64,000 bases of DNA from Neodiprion pinetum (Eukaryota > Arthropoda > Insecta > Hymenoptera > Diprionidae). The DNA lies in assembly GCF_021155775.2 (NCBI RefSeq), contig NC_060234.1, positions 6,334,283-6,398,282 of the forward strand. The letters run 5' to 3'. Shown here piece by piece: positions 38,001 to 50,400 of the stretch. The notes under the pieces were generated by a model, which saw nothing but the letters and a program-made list of their open reading frames with translations, had not been told where the DNA came from and did not search any database. A program made the translations under genes and the position numbers. Position 1 is the stretch's first letter. The number at the start of each line of letters is the position of its first letter.

Positions 38001-40389
38001 TATTATCAACCGAAACGAGGTAGGAGATCAGCCCTCCCGCTTGTTTGGCCAGCCTAAATGGGAAGTTGCCGTGCAATATTCGGTCGGATTATTTATTCAT
38101 TAATTCTCATCACTGACTTAGTGCGTTAGAGGTGGTCGTATGAGAATCTCCATCGAAACTTTTACCATGCTTACAACTTCCTGACCGGAACAACCGCATG
38201 GCTTCGATTCCGCACGCCGTTGATCGAGTGTCGCTTTTATGATCGATGGAAAGCTCGTTTTTCCATCATTTCTATCACCCTCGACTATTTCCAAACGTTG
38301 CAATATATCGCAGAATTTTTCACAATCCCCAGTCTCGTGGTTTATACCATCAACAAATGGGTAACGTGCTATCTCAAATGGCAATAAAAAATAATGTGCG
38401 ATAACCCGTGCGATCAATTGAATCGCGACCACAGCTTTGCTCTGCGGTGCAAATTATGTTATTGTTGGAACGGGCCGGCGAATGTGCGATAACATTGATC
38501 GGGGAATTCTTGGATGGAGAAATGATTCTTGCAATAATTCCGGTCGCCGTGTTATGGCGAGACTTGTGTCAAAGTTTATCGAGAGAAATCTGCACTATGA
38601 ACAGTTCAACGAATACATTGCATTTCATACAATTATTCGTTGAAGCGACATCTTTCCTTTTATACGAATCGAGAAAAGAGCGTGAATTCATTGATAGGAG
38701 AATAGAAAAGTTTTAACACGCTGATTATCGTTGGCTTGAGTTCTTGTAAATTTGTTTAATTCACAGGGTACTTACTCTGCATCTGATTTTACCGATTTTA
38801 ACATAAATGAAATATTTATCCGGTCAAGTTTATCGTCAGCTCGTTGAAACGCCCCCAATGCTCATCTAATCCGGCGGGGGGTTGAGGTTTGCAAATAAAT
38901 GCGAGAGTAAAAAAGTTTCGGGAGGAGGAGGTGCCACCGAATTAATCATGACAAAAGGCGAGCACTGCGAGCTTTCAGCCCTTGGGGTGTCAGGATTTTA
39001 GCATAATTTCAAGTCAATACCGCCTAATTTCAATAACAAAACAAACGCAATATGGATGCAAATCAGCTCCGTGTTGTATGTGTGTGTACCTGTACACACT
39101 GTGTTCGAAATTCTTTTTATATTGTATACCATTGCGTGCAGCCAGTGAGGTACTGCGAAGTAAAAAAAGACGAGAAAAAAGTAAGCGCCACTGATCGCGG
39201 AAATAAAAGCGATAAATATATATAACATCTTTCATCGAGAAATGTCATCACCGATGTGTTTTTAAGATTCATCCTCGCTCTCTATTCATCATCTTGCATC
39301 CTCTTCTATAATTATTCTTGAGATTGAATACTTTATTCATTCTCGATCTCCGTGCGGTTTATAATAATCCACTGTTAGCCAGTGACGAATAAATTGGAAG
39401 GATAACAGTTACGAAATAATTATTGATATGCGGACGTGAATATCGGTATTAAACTTACACACTTGTCTTCTGCATGTAATTATGGTTTTTTTTTATACAG
39501 CTGTATCCACTCTATATACAGTATGTACTCACAAATACTAGCAAAGGTATGTGTCAACGAATCAAACACTGTATAATCAGCACTCGTACGAGTCAAAACA
39601 ACTTTCTTCTCAAAAAGATGTACCGTAGAAAATCTACCCGTCATTCATTGGTAAGGAAATCAGAGATCCTGCAGTTTCATATCCACCGTATCAAACCGAA
39701 TGTAGTCAGACTATTTACCATCAATACGCAGTCCAAATAATTCCACAACATCTCGGAGTATTGCTGATACTGTGGGTCATACCATGAGTTTTCGTGGATG
39801 CACATCAGGAGACCCCTAATTATAGGCAATTCGGGGAACAAGTCCACTCTGACCATTTCCTGAGTTTCGCATTGCCCCGTGCTAACAAATGAACAACGGA
39901 GTAGTTCCGAAAGGATCTTATACGACACATGAACAAAAACATACAAGTTGGAATAACACGAGAGAAGATGATTATTGCAATCAATATGGGAGTAAAATTT
40001 CTCTCATACCCAATCGTACGGATCTAAAGCGTTTTCCTGACATGCCCCTTATTATACGCAACTGGATAAACTGTCGCCTAGTTTAAGGTCCCGCTCAAGA
40101 TCTTTCAGACAGAATTGTAGTCCGCCTAATTGTGGGCAACCTGAGAAACACACGATTACATTTGCCGACGACGCCGCTAGATGGAGCCACGAATCAGTAG
40201 TTAAAATGTAAGTAGCCCGCCACATATGTCGGAGCAGCAATTTCACGAAACCGTTTCGGCAAAGGTGGCGTGGTAGTTGCGTACAACAAGGGGTTAGTGA
40301 GAAACCTGCAGTACGTATTGCTGTACCGATTGCCGATAAGAAATGGCTTTTACAAAAGGTGAATAAATATTTCAATTGTCTTGCGTTGG
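35064..40389. other. No recognised gene
   Basis: Over 5 kb of AT-rich DNA. Poly-T runs lie near 35730 and 36910. At 37390-37620 short phrases of the type GGAAATCA or TGATTTCC recur in both orientations, a degenerate minisatellite. Near 39813 and 40123 the phrase CCTAATTRTRGGCAA recurs. No coding feature is supported. Confidence 0.45.
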
Positions 40390-42571
40390 TCAGATTCAAA
40401 GTTTTGAGACTTTTCACATATAATACGTGACAGCAGAAAAACCAGGAATGATTTTGTACGGTCTGTGATGTTATTGTGATTTACGCGTTTACGTACAATA
40501 TAATTTTACACCAAATGCGTTTGAATCAAGCGTCGTACATTTACTCACCAATATAAGAATCAATCTACGATTTGATTACGGAGAACTGCCTCAGAATCGA
40601 AAATTCGCATCGATTCACAATTGTACCGTCACACGGAATTTTCCATTTAAAAAATTTTTTTCTCATTGAAATTTTATGAGAAGACAAATTGTAGAAACAA
40701 AAGTCAGGCCATCGTGCATTTGAAACCGTGATTATGTTATTTTTTACTGCGATAATAACCGCTTCCCGTTGAACAGGAAGGTGACGTTGTCGCGTGAACA
40801 GGAATAAAACTGTAGTTCACGTATATAATGATTCGAATTCAAGGATGTTGTATGGAATAATGATTTCAATTTAAATACTAGAAGGAATCAACGAAGTTTT
40901 ATATTCGAGTAGTTGAAGTGAAGTTCCCAGATACTTGTTATCGCATGAATACCTGATAATTATTGATATTTTTGAAAAACGAGAAGACGGCGGTATTAGT
41001 CGGTCTTATTTGAGAGGAAGATACATGGTCTTGTACATTGTATCTATTTGCGAAAATTTGTCACCATTACTGAGATCGCGGCGGACAATTATTACCATAT
41101 ATTAGTGTTTAAAATATTATCGAGTAATTCTAATCATACGCGCGAGTTATTCGCTATTCGAAAACGACATTCATTTCAGTGTAATTTCCTAGTGCGTTAA
41201 ATGCCAGAACATCAGATTATTCCTCAAATCTATAAAGTTCAATAACGTAAATTCTCTACATTGTACTTCACGACGATCTGTTATCGTTCTCTTTGTTATC
41301 TTTCTTTCTCGCGTTTGTGGTGAAAACCCACGAGTTTGCGTCATTGGAAAAAACGCGACGCCTCGCAAAGACTTCCGTTTCATTACCGGATGAAATCTGG
41401 GCGAGTCCTACCGCAGGAAAGAGAGGGGGGGTGTGCTTATCGCAATAATGTGTTCGTCCGAACGTAGCCTTCTCCTTCATTCGGTCTCATTGTCGGACTT
41501 GTTCTCGTGACGGCTACAACTTCTAGTTTTCATGCTGAGCAAGATACTTGATTGAGTTTTATTAAACTTGCAAAAATCTATGGGATTTTTCTTTTTTTTT
41601 TGAGAACGCACGTGACAACTGATCGCCGATCGAACAGATTGACAGTTTACTGGACTCGCTGAACCGAGTGGCGTTCATTTCCAAGCGTACGACAGAGGCA
41701 GGGGAATTTCACGTGGTATGTATTTCTGGTAATTCTGTTTCTCAGGCGCATATTGAGCGGGCTGTTTGTAATTTCACAGCGACGATTGAAAAGCTTTATG
41801 CGTATTCATCTTCACGCATTAATTAAGAGTAAAATACGCTTCACTTTCTTGAGATTCCAGCCTGGCTAGCCTATCCAGGTTTCACATAACATAGTATATT
41901 ATTTAAAATGGGAATAAAAGGTAAATGTATTCCCGCGGGCAGAAATCACCCCAAGGAATAATTGAATTTTATTCCTGAGTTATATACGTAGGAGTTCATT
42001 TCCGACTCAACTCTGGCCACGTTATTGACTTCAAAAGAAAAGAAACGAAAATCGAACTAACGAATTCAAGTTGAAACGGGTTATTACTCTATTGTAAGAA
42101 ATATTCCGTTAAACGGAAAGACAAACTTATTTTCAGAGATACCAGGATCAGACTACAAACAAAATTTGTTGCAGATCGCAATATCTAGAAGTACCATCAG
42201 TTTGTTTGCTTTCCTTAAAGTTTATTACAATTTTTATCGTTTATTTACTCTAAGAAAGGGGTTTACTTATCTTTTTTTTGATTTAGGGGAGACCGGGGCT
42301 TTAAGCAACACTTTTTACAAGAAATGAAATTTCGCACAATGTATAAATACGAATTCGTCCCTAATTGATGCGGCGTTAGGTTTACTATCAAATATTAATT
42401 CTGCGACAGAACTAATTGGATATCGAAAATCGTTCTTGAGGTATGCATTTTTTTCAAACTTTAACAGGCTGTCAAATCTTACCCCGGTCTGGGGCAAGAA
42501 GTTGCGGCCCCGGGGTAGATTGTTGCATATTTTTTTTTTCTGTGGCTCAAGAGGAAGTTGACCCTGTTCTT
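40390..42571 (+). repeat. Long direct repeat R, copy 1
   Basis: A segment of about 2.18 kb repeated in the same orientation at 58173-60357, offset by 17,783-17,784 bases throughout. By eye the two copies are about 95 percent identical where compared. The unit begins at TCAGATTCAAAGTTTT and ends near ACCCTGTTCTT. Its last 285 bases contain the left terminus of the element starting at 42286, so the repeat spans that element boundary. In this copy an internal frame that is open in copy 2 carries a TGA at 41620-41622. Confidence 0.85.
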
Positions 42572-43052
42572 TACCTTCACAATATAACGCAACAATTGTG
42601 ATTATGAATAGTAATCCTTATTTAATAACAGCATTGAACACTTGAGAATTCGAGAAAACGATGCTCAATTCAATCAAAAACAAATCATTTCCTTCGTTTT
42701 ACTCTTGAATCAAAAAGATAATCGAGTTTTATCAGGACAGAGTTTCTTTTTATTTCATTTTTTACTACAAGAATCGATCTCAAACAATTAATTCGGACAA
42801 GAACTTTTTTTTGAAAATCAGTATTAAAAACAAATATATTCGGCATTGTCATCCCATTTTCGAATCATGACAAAAAGATGTGTGTTTCGAGTACCCGATT
42901 TAAGAAAAAAAGTTTCTTCGGTTTGAAAAAGTTCATCTTCTTGTAAAGGATATTTCGGATCGCCGCACTTTTACAAAATGGCGGAAAAACGTCGAAAAAT
43001 TAGAGGTGCTTATTTTGACCCATAAGATCTAAAAAATCTATAGGTCATCAAC
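42572..43052. other. Leader of the transposase-like ORF
   Basis: AT-rich, with stops in all frames. A 15-codon ORF (42978-43025, MAEKRRKIRGAYFDP) ends just before an acceptor-like CTATAG at 43033. It might be the remnant of an N-terminal exon, but no donor is seen between them. The DDE catalytic half of the transposase is not found here. Confidence 0.3.
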
Positions 43053-44072
43053 ATGGAAATACCACATTTTGCACCTGTTTCTCAAATTCCTCCGGATTAT
43101 ATGCATCTATTGGGAATTGTTAAGAAATTGATTGATCTTTGGCTGACGAAGAGCCGTCAGTATCGCATAAAGCCAAGTACATTACGAACAATTTCGGAAC
43201 TGTTGATCCATCTCAGACGCTGTACACCGAAAGAGTTCGCTCGGAGACCAAGAGAATCGAACAGTCATGCTCAGTGGAAAGCAACGGAATTCCGTCAGCT
43301 TTTATTTTATACCGGTACATTTGTATTTCGGAAACAATTGAAAGGCGAAATCTATCACAATTTTCTGGCCTCACATGTCGCTATTAGAATACTGTTTAAC
43401 TTTGAATTATTGCAGTATGTGAATTACGCCGAGAGCTTACTTATAGATTTTATCACATCTTTTGCTAGAATCTATGGACCACAATATTCATCGCGCAACG
43501 TGCACACTCTCTCACATTTACCTGACGATGTAAGAAACTTTGGGACTATAAATTCGTTCAGCACGATCCGTTACGAAAATTATATGAAGATTCTCAAAAA
43601 ATTCGTTCGGAAAGCAGACAGGCCACTCGAGCAATTACACCGTCGTTATACGGAAATGCAAAACTGTTTCATTAGCAAAGAAAAGACTGCGGTTACTGAC
43701 ATTGTAAAAAGAGATGAACATAGTAACGGCCCTCTTGTAGATTCATGTACCAATCCACAGTTCCGGAACATAGTGACTCCAAATTTCACACTCTCTGGAA
43801 AACGTCCCAATAACTGCAGCGGTGTTGGCGATCAGATAATATGCATAGAAAATTTTGCCACATCTCCGGACGGCGAATGTCGCATTGTTGGTAGAGCATG
43901 GAGCAAAATTGGACCAGTACATAGAAAACCATGTCCTTCAACTTTGGTCGGTATTAACAAAGTTGACCGGTTAGGGCCGTTGAGAAGTTGGCCAGTCAAT
44001 TCAGTCAAATGTGAATACATGTTGATTCCATATGGAACAGGCAGTACAGCAGCTGTCTCACTTCTGCACTGA
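43053..44072 (+). CDS. EnSpm/CACTA-like transposase, C-terminal half, intact ORF
   Basis: A 339-residue uninterrupted ORF. It begins near the PPDYMHLLGIVKKLIDLW block that in these transposases follows the catalytic domain. It continues through WKATEFRQLLFYTG, then NVHTLSHLPDDVRNFG and RYENYMKILKKFVRKADRPL. The C-terminal region has PNNCSGVGDQIICI and a final ...VSLLH. These are hallmarks of 'transposase domain-containing' proteins in invertebrates, which are usually 600-900 residues. The N-terminal half with the DDE residues is absent upstream, so this copy cannot be a complete transposase. The start is the first ATG; an acceptor-like AG lies 18 bases before it. The long open frame in an otherwise decayed region is notable. 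Function beyond transposon origin is unknown. Confidence 0.7.
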   Translation: MEIPHFAPVSQIPPDYMHLLGIVKKLIDLWLTKSRQYRIKPSTLRTISELLIHLRRCTPKEFARRPRESNSHAQWKATEFRQLLFYTGTFVFRKQLKGEIYHNFLASHVAIRILFNFELLQYVNYAESLLIDFITSFARIYGPQYSSRNVHTLSHLPDDVRNFGTINSFSTIRYENYMKILKKFVRKADRPLEQLHRRYTEMQNCFISKEKTAVTDIVKRDEHSNGPLVDSCTNPQFRNIVTPNFTLSGKRPNNCSGVGDQIICIENFATSPDGECRIVGRAWSKIGPVHRKPCPSTLVGINKVDRLGPLRSWPVNSVKCEYMLIPYGTGSTAAVSLLH

Positions 44073-44463
44073 TGTATATGAAAAGACGGAAAATATTGAT
44101 GTGTGAGTTTCAGATGCTTCACACAAAAACCTTATTATTTCATTATTTCTGTAATATTCTGGGAACTTTTATCCGTCTTATTGTTAGTACATGTATGTTA
44201 CGAGCATTACAGCCCTGGGTCTATTTTATCATCGTAATTTTAGTACAGAGTCGTGCTTCTCAATTAGATCGGGAAAGCTTCCGATAAATGTACCTGTCTG
44301 TTAGGAAAACCTCAAATCTCAGTGGATCTTGGCAAAAATCTTTTATCCTGGATCTCCCACTTGTGTGGTAAAAATACACTGGGACTGTAGTAGAATGACT
44401 TATATAATGAAACACATATATTTGTTACATAATTATCTGTTGATTGTTTTGGTCTTGTATCAG
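44073..44463. other. Spacer between transposase-like ORF and DUF4806-like gene
   Basis: About 390 bases with no long coherent coding frame of its own. It ends in a pyrimidine-rich acceptor (TCTTGTATCAG at 44463). This suggests that the next gene has at least one upstream noncoding exon, perhaps in or before the transposase region. Confidence 0.4.
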
Positions 44464-44486
44464 GTGTTGTGCTACACTTTTGAAAG

Positions 44487-47400
44487 ATGGCGATGGACAA
44501 TGGTGCTGAATCGAACTTATTCTGGGTTGTGTCATTGGAAGACCGGCCGCATTTTGTTATACCAGATATATGGATGTGGCGAAAAAAACGAATGTGTTTG
44601 CTTCCAAATGGCGAACAACAAGCGGGAATTGAAACTGAAGCTCGGATGAGAACACCTCCGGGGGAAAATTGGATATCTCGCAAAATAACCGAAACTTATG
44701 GACCATATGGTACGTCAAATTAATCGATCATTTGACACTGTTGTGATGTCGACATTACATCATGTATCTGATGTATAAAAATATCACATCTCGCATGCAA
44801 TTGTATTTTGCGCCTCTTCCTCAAGATCAGAATGTAGTGCCCCTACTATGCACCGACGTCGCCACAATCTTTATAGTTCAAGTTTTTTGTTCCGGTCCTA
44901 TTCCATGTATATTCCGGTCTTCAACTCATTCTCCTTCTTTGTGCCGATCACGTCACACGTTTACTCAGAAATTGGAAAGAGGAAAAAGAAAGAGAAATGG
45001 GAAAAAAGAAACACAGGCATCGCTCGTCGGACGACGAGGATCGAAAGAAACTACGAGATCGAGTCGAATGGCTGGAGAAACAATTCCAAAAGCAAATAGA
45101 CGGAAACCATGAAGACAAGCGTAGTAAGTATTTGAGATTCTTCGTGAGACTCGATATCGTACGAAAGGGAAAAATGTGTTTCTTTGGTCCAACCATAAAC
45201 CATAAATGTGTCAGAACGATGTCTGCAACATCGTATGTGTACATAACCCTGTACATTATGCCAGGCGGATTCTGTCTCACGATCGTCCAACGGTCGCGAG
45301 TGTGAGATCCGCCGGCCATATACAATATTTCACGTAGCGGTATGCAACCGACTCGTGGAAGCGAATAACCCTAAATTCTATAAACAAGAGACAAATATAA
45401 ACAAGCCGATTTATTTTGGTTTTGTCCTCTTCTCGCTTTAACAGGCGATAGAAGACGGGGTTCGACACGGAGTCGATCACGGAGTCGATCTCAAAGAAGA
45501 GATCGCGATGATTACGTCTCACCAAGGTTACATCGACGGTGAGAGTTACGACGATTATGCAAATCGTCGTGACAAAGATCGTCGCTCTAGGCGTAGTCGC
45601 TCCTATCAACGAGAACAAAATCATTCGTACACGGATCCTGCGAGCTGTCGCGACTGCGAAAGACGCAGTGGGACTGAGTTGTCTCTGGATCGCGCAAGAA
45701 ACTCGAGAAGCGAATCACCAAGAGAACTTTTTGATTCGCAGTCACGCGCGCACTCGACATTTCCCTCGTTCGACCCACAGGAGGGAAACTCCGGCGACAA
45801 AACAAACGTCGCTCAACCGAACACTCGAGAGGTCGCGGATACCCCAGTCATTACGACTGGCGCGATTCTTGCCAATGCGAAGCCAGATACGGGAGAGGTG
45901 TCAGCCGAGACACAAGAGACCGAATTGGAAGCAGAGGTTTTGGAAGTGTTCGGAGAACGTCTCAGACCGGAACGAGTGCCAGCACCGGCGGTGTACAGTC
46001 ATCTCGCGACGCTTTGGCTGGAAATTATCGAGAAGGGTCTCCCGGCGGAGGAACGGAAAGGGTTTTTGAAAAAGATTTCGCCTCCGCAGAATTGTGTCTT
46101 CGTCGATCCTCCCAAATTGAATTTGGAGGTTAAGGCAGCCTTGGATAGTACAGTCGTAAAAAGAGACGAAAGAATTGTCGAAAAACAAGAAAAGGCCACT
46201 GCTTCGCTCGCCGGCGTGGGGAAGGTTATAGATCTGCTGATCAAATCGAATCTTGCGGATAAGAAGCAATATTTAGAACCCCTCAACGGCGTTGCAAAAC
46301 TCTTGGCGGACCTGCAACACGACTGAACATCGAGCCGGAAGAGTCTAATTCTGAAAAACATCAAGGCACCGTTCAAAGACACGCTGAAAGATTCGTCATC
46401 GAGCGACTGGCTGTTTGGGAAAGAACTTAGCGAAAAAATAAAAGCTGTTAAAGTTTTACAGCAATCATCGAAGGATTTAAAACAACCCGCCAAGCAATTG
46501 TCGGATCAAGGAAAAAATTCAGAAAACTCGAGGGGCCCGCCTCAACAACACCAGTATCAGCCGAATACTTATCCGAGGGGGGGCGGGTACAAGCAAACTT
46601 ACAACAAGTACAGTCGCAACAACCGAGGCAACAAGTCCACGTCACGGGGGAGGAATTATCAGCAGAAAGACCGTCAGCCTCTGAAGAAAAGCGATTAAAC
46701 GAATGTAAATTGGCCGGTCGGTTAGCTTTTTTTAAACGAACCTGGCTCGAAGTAACCTCGGACGAAACCATCCTGAGCTGGGTCACAGGCTATAGAATAC
46801 CTTTTACATCAAAGGTAGACCAACACACACCACCTGCCGAGCCTCGGTGGTCGGATCAAGAAAGGAAGGTAATGCGAGAACAAATCGTAACGTTGTTGGG
46901 GAAAGGCGCGATACAAAAGTGTCAGTCGGAGACCGGACAATTCATCTCAAAAATTTTTCTCGTGCCAAAACCGGATGGTTCTTACCGTTTCATATTGAAT
47001 TTAAAACAGCTAAACGAATTTACAGCTACGGAGCATTTTCAATTAGAAGACGGAAAAACGGTAAAGCAAATGATAACTCGCGGATGTTTTATGACGAATA
47101 TTGACTTAAAGTTCGCGTATTATCTAATTCCGATTGCGAAATCTGATCGAAAATTTTTACGGCTTATTTTCGAAGGGAAACTGTATCAATTTACGTGTAT
47201 GCCCTTCGGGCTGAACAGAGCTCCGTACACGTTTACAAAATTAATTAAGCCGACAGTGTTGCATCTCAGAGAGCGTGGATTACTATCGGTAATATACTTA
47301 GACCATCTATTGATTCTGGGGGACTCATATGAGGAATGTTTGAGGAATACTCATATAACAAAACGGTTATTTGAAAAGTAAGGTTTTGTTATTAATGAAA

Positions 47401-50400
47401 AAAAGAGTCACGTAATTCCCTCGACGAGACGTAAATTTCTCGGGTTCATTTACGATTCCGAAAGATTGGATATCAGGCTTCCGGAAGAAAAAGTTGTCAA
47501 GATTGCACAAAATACTGAAAAATTTAGTAGAATGAGCCGCTCTACAATCCGAGAATTTGAGGGATTAATCGGAACACTAGGTTCGTGTTGCTCAGCATTG
47601 AGGTACGGATGGGTTCACATGAAAAATTTTGAGCGAGCATAATTCTTGGCTCTCGGGCCGAATCACGGAAATTTTGAGGCGCGCATGTATCTCTCAGACG
47701 ATTTACAGGTAGATTTTGAGTGGTGGAAAATTCACATTCGCAAAGCAGTGCGTTCTATAACACCACATTAATTATTTAGAATTATTGGCGGCCATGTTTG
47801 CCTTAAAATGTTTCGCGCAGAACCTAAAAGACTGCGATATATTATTGAGAATCGATAATACTACCGCGATCGCATATAAGATGGGCGGCATTCAATTTCC
47901 AGTCTTGAGTAGGCTAGCAAAAACAATTTGGAAATGGTGCGAGAGAAGAAATATTTACATTTTCGCATCATATATTTCGTCTCGGGACAATTATGAAGCT
48001 GCCTTTGAATCGAGACGACTTGAGCCAGAAACAGAATATGCTTTATCGAATTCGGCTTTTGGCGAGATTCAAGATAGATGGGGGGAGCCGGAAATAGATT
48101 TATTTGCAACAAGAGCAAATGCGAAATGTAGGCTATATATTTCTTGGTCGCGAGACCCCGACTCAGCTGCGGTGGATGCATTCACGGTAGATTGGAGCCG
48201 ATGGTTTTGTTACGCATTTCCGCCGTTCGCAATAATTTTACGCGTTTTAAGAAAATTCAGAGACGACCGTGCTAGAGGTATCGTAATTGTACCGTTACGG
48301 CCAGCTCAGGTTTGGTTCCCCGTCTTCACTGCCATGTTGGATTGCGAACTAATTTATTTTAAACCGAACGTCAACCTTTCGCGCTCTCTCGATAGACAAC
48401 CGCACCCGATCTGGAGGAGGATTACCCTGGTGGCAGGACGGCTGTCCGGGAAGCGCTGAAGAGGAGAAGCGTGCCGGAGGAAGCACTTTCTATTATGCTC
48501 TCCTCGTTGTCGGATTCATCACTCAGACAATATGACAGCTGTCTAAAAAAGTGGTGGTCGTTGCGCCATGGAGAGGACATAGATCCGTACAAATGTGACA
48601 CATCACAAATAATAAGATTTTTGTCTGCCGAATTTGTGATGGGCGCTTCTTATGGCACACTGAACAGCTGCCGATCCGCGATTGCGCTGTTGCGGGGACC
48701 CAAGTTGGGAGAAGACGCCGGAGTACGGAGACTTTTACCCTCAAGCTGGTTACATTGTTGGCACTAGTCACAGCGCAGCGTATGCAGACACTCGCGTCAA
48801 TCGATATTCGGAATAAAGAAAAATCAACGGGGTTGATCGAAATTAAAATTCCGGCGCGGTTAGAGACTTCGAAAATAAACAGAGTACAGCCAGTTTTGAG
48901 CATCCCTTTTTATATCGAGAATAAACGTATTTGCGCAGCATCGGTGCTGGAAACGTACTTGAATGAGACGAAAGACTTACGAGGAAAGGAAACTCGACTG
49001 TTTGTAGCTCTAAAAAAACCACACAAGGGGGTATCGACCCAGACATTGAGCAGATGGATAAAAAAGACCCTTATGGAAAGCGGGATAGATACAGACGTAT
49101 TTGATGCTTACAGCACTCGTCATGCGTCGACTTCGTCCGCGAAAAAGAGTGGGGTCAAAATAGACGCTACTAGAAAAGCCGCCGGCTGGACAGAACGTTC
49201 GGGGACCTTCGCTAGGTTCTACGACCGTCGTGTTGTAGGGAGTAAAGGCATGTTTGCGAAAGCGATTTTGGATAGAAGCATTGTATAATACGTTTGGAAA
49301 ATAAATATATAAGGATATCGAATTTCTGAGTCATGGAATATCTGCCGTAACGAACTTTAAATAACTACGTTCTGATCTCTTCGGAAGAGGCGCTTCATAC
49401 AATTAAGATCGAACTTCACTTACAGGTAAATTCGTTTGATCCCATAATTTCATTGGCATCAAGGAACAGTTCACATTATATCAAGTTAAGCAAACGTCCA
49501 CCTGCTATTAACATTATTATTTTATTTCTATTCTTACTCTGTCCGGTTTTGAATCAGAATATCATAATAATATCAGAATAATTTCTTATGTGACATATTT
49601 TTCAAGTAGCCTGATCTACCTATATTCTCAACTCATAATATCGAATATACAAACATCACCTAGGAATTTATCTTGATAGCAGTGTTTTTTTCTTAGTTCT
49701 GTGTAAGTCAATTCTAATTTCAATTTATTTGAAAGAATTCCATCACAGTAAATCTGATTATGTTGACTAACAAGTAGATCATCGGTAATTACAAAAAAGT
49801 GATCTGAAATCATACATAAATATAAAGAATTGATTTTCAATTTATTTAAGGAGTGTTTGAATTTGTTACAGGGACGTATGATCAAGCTATGGGTGAGTGT
49901 GAGCACCTGGGGGAAAACTCTGACTCGGACACTGAAGATGAAAGGAATTCCGTATTAGGGAGCACAAGCCATGAACCAAATGTAGCTGTAGAGAATCCGG
50001 AAAGAGTACGCTCGCCGATCCCAGCTTCGACGTCCCCAATAACAAGTATTAATGAGAGTGATGATAGCATAAGGTCGACTCCGCGAACACAAGATCCCGT
50101 GGCATCTGAAAGCAATGGTAAATCATTCATTATTATTACTCATTTTTAAGTAATTGGAGATCAGGAGAAAACTTTTGAGTACCTTCCATGGTCATTTTCT
50201 ATGGAATTCAACCCACCTCATGAACAGTGATCGAGATGGGTATTTCTGAAGACCCGTATGAATAGAAAAAATTGAATATAGTCTTGTAACATGAATGAAG
50301 CAGTCAATTCTTGAGTTTCTGTGCAGGCTTGGTTTTTCTGTTTAAGTTTAGATAAAAACGTCTTTTAAATAGGGTAACTCAGCGCACGACGGACCCCCTG

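Larger units (their letters stand above)
44830..49500 (+). mobile_element. Degenerate DIRS-type (tyrosine recombinase) retrotransposon
   Basis: Coding parts in order are a gag-like protein, reverse transcriptase with RNase H, and a tyrosine recombinase. This is the gene order of DIRS/PAT elements, which integrate through recombinase rather than DDE integrase. It sits inside intron 1 of the DUF4806-like gene, on the same strand. Stops, frameshifts and internal deletions show that it is dead. I could not find terminal or split direct repeats, so the outer limits are approximate; coding remains run from about 44997 to 49288. Confidence 0.75.

Noticed and set aside
41189..41480. Minus-strand frames conserved in both copies of repeat R (also 58970-59164)
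   Set aside because: Their conservation reflects the duplication itself. The translation has no recognisable domain.
44948..45325. Minus-strand 125-codon frame over the gag start
   Set aside because: Shadow of the basic gag region and its intron.
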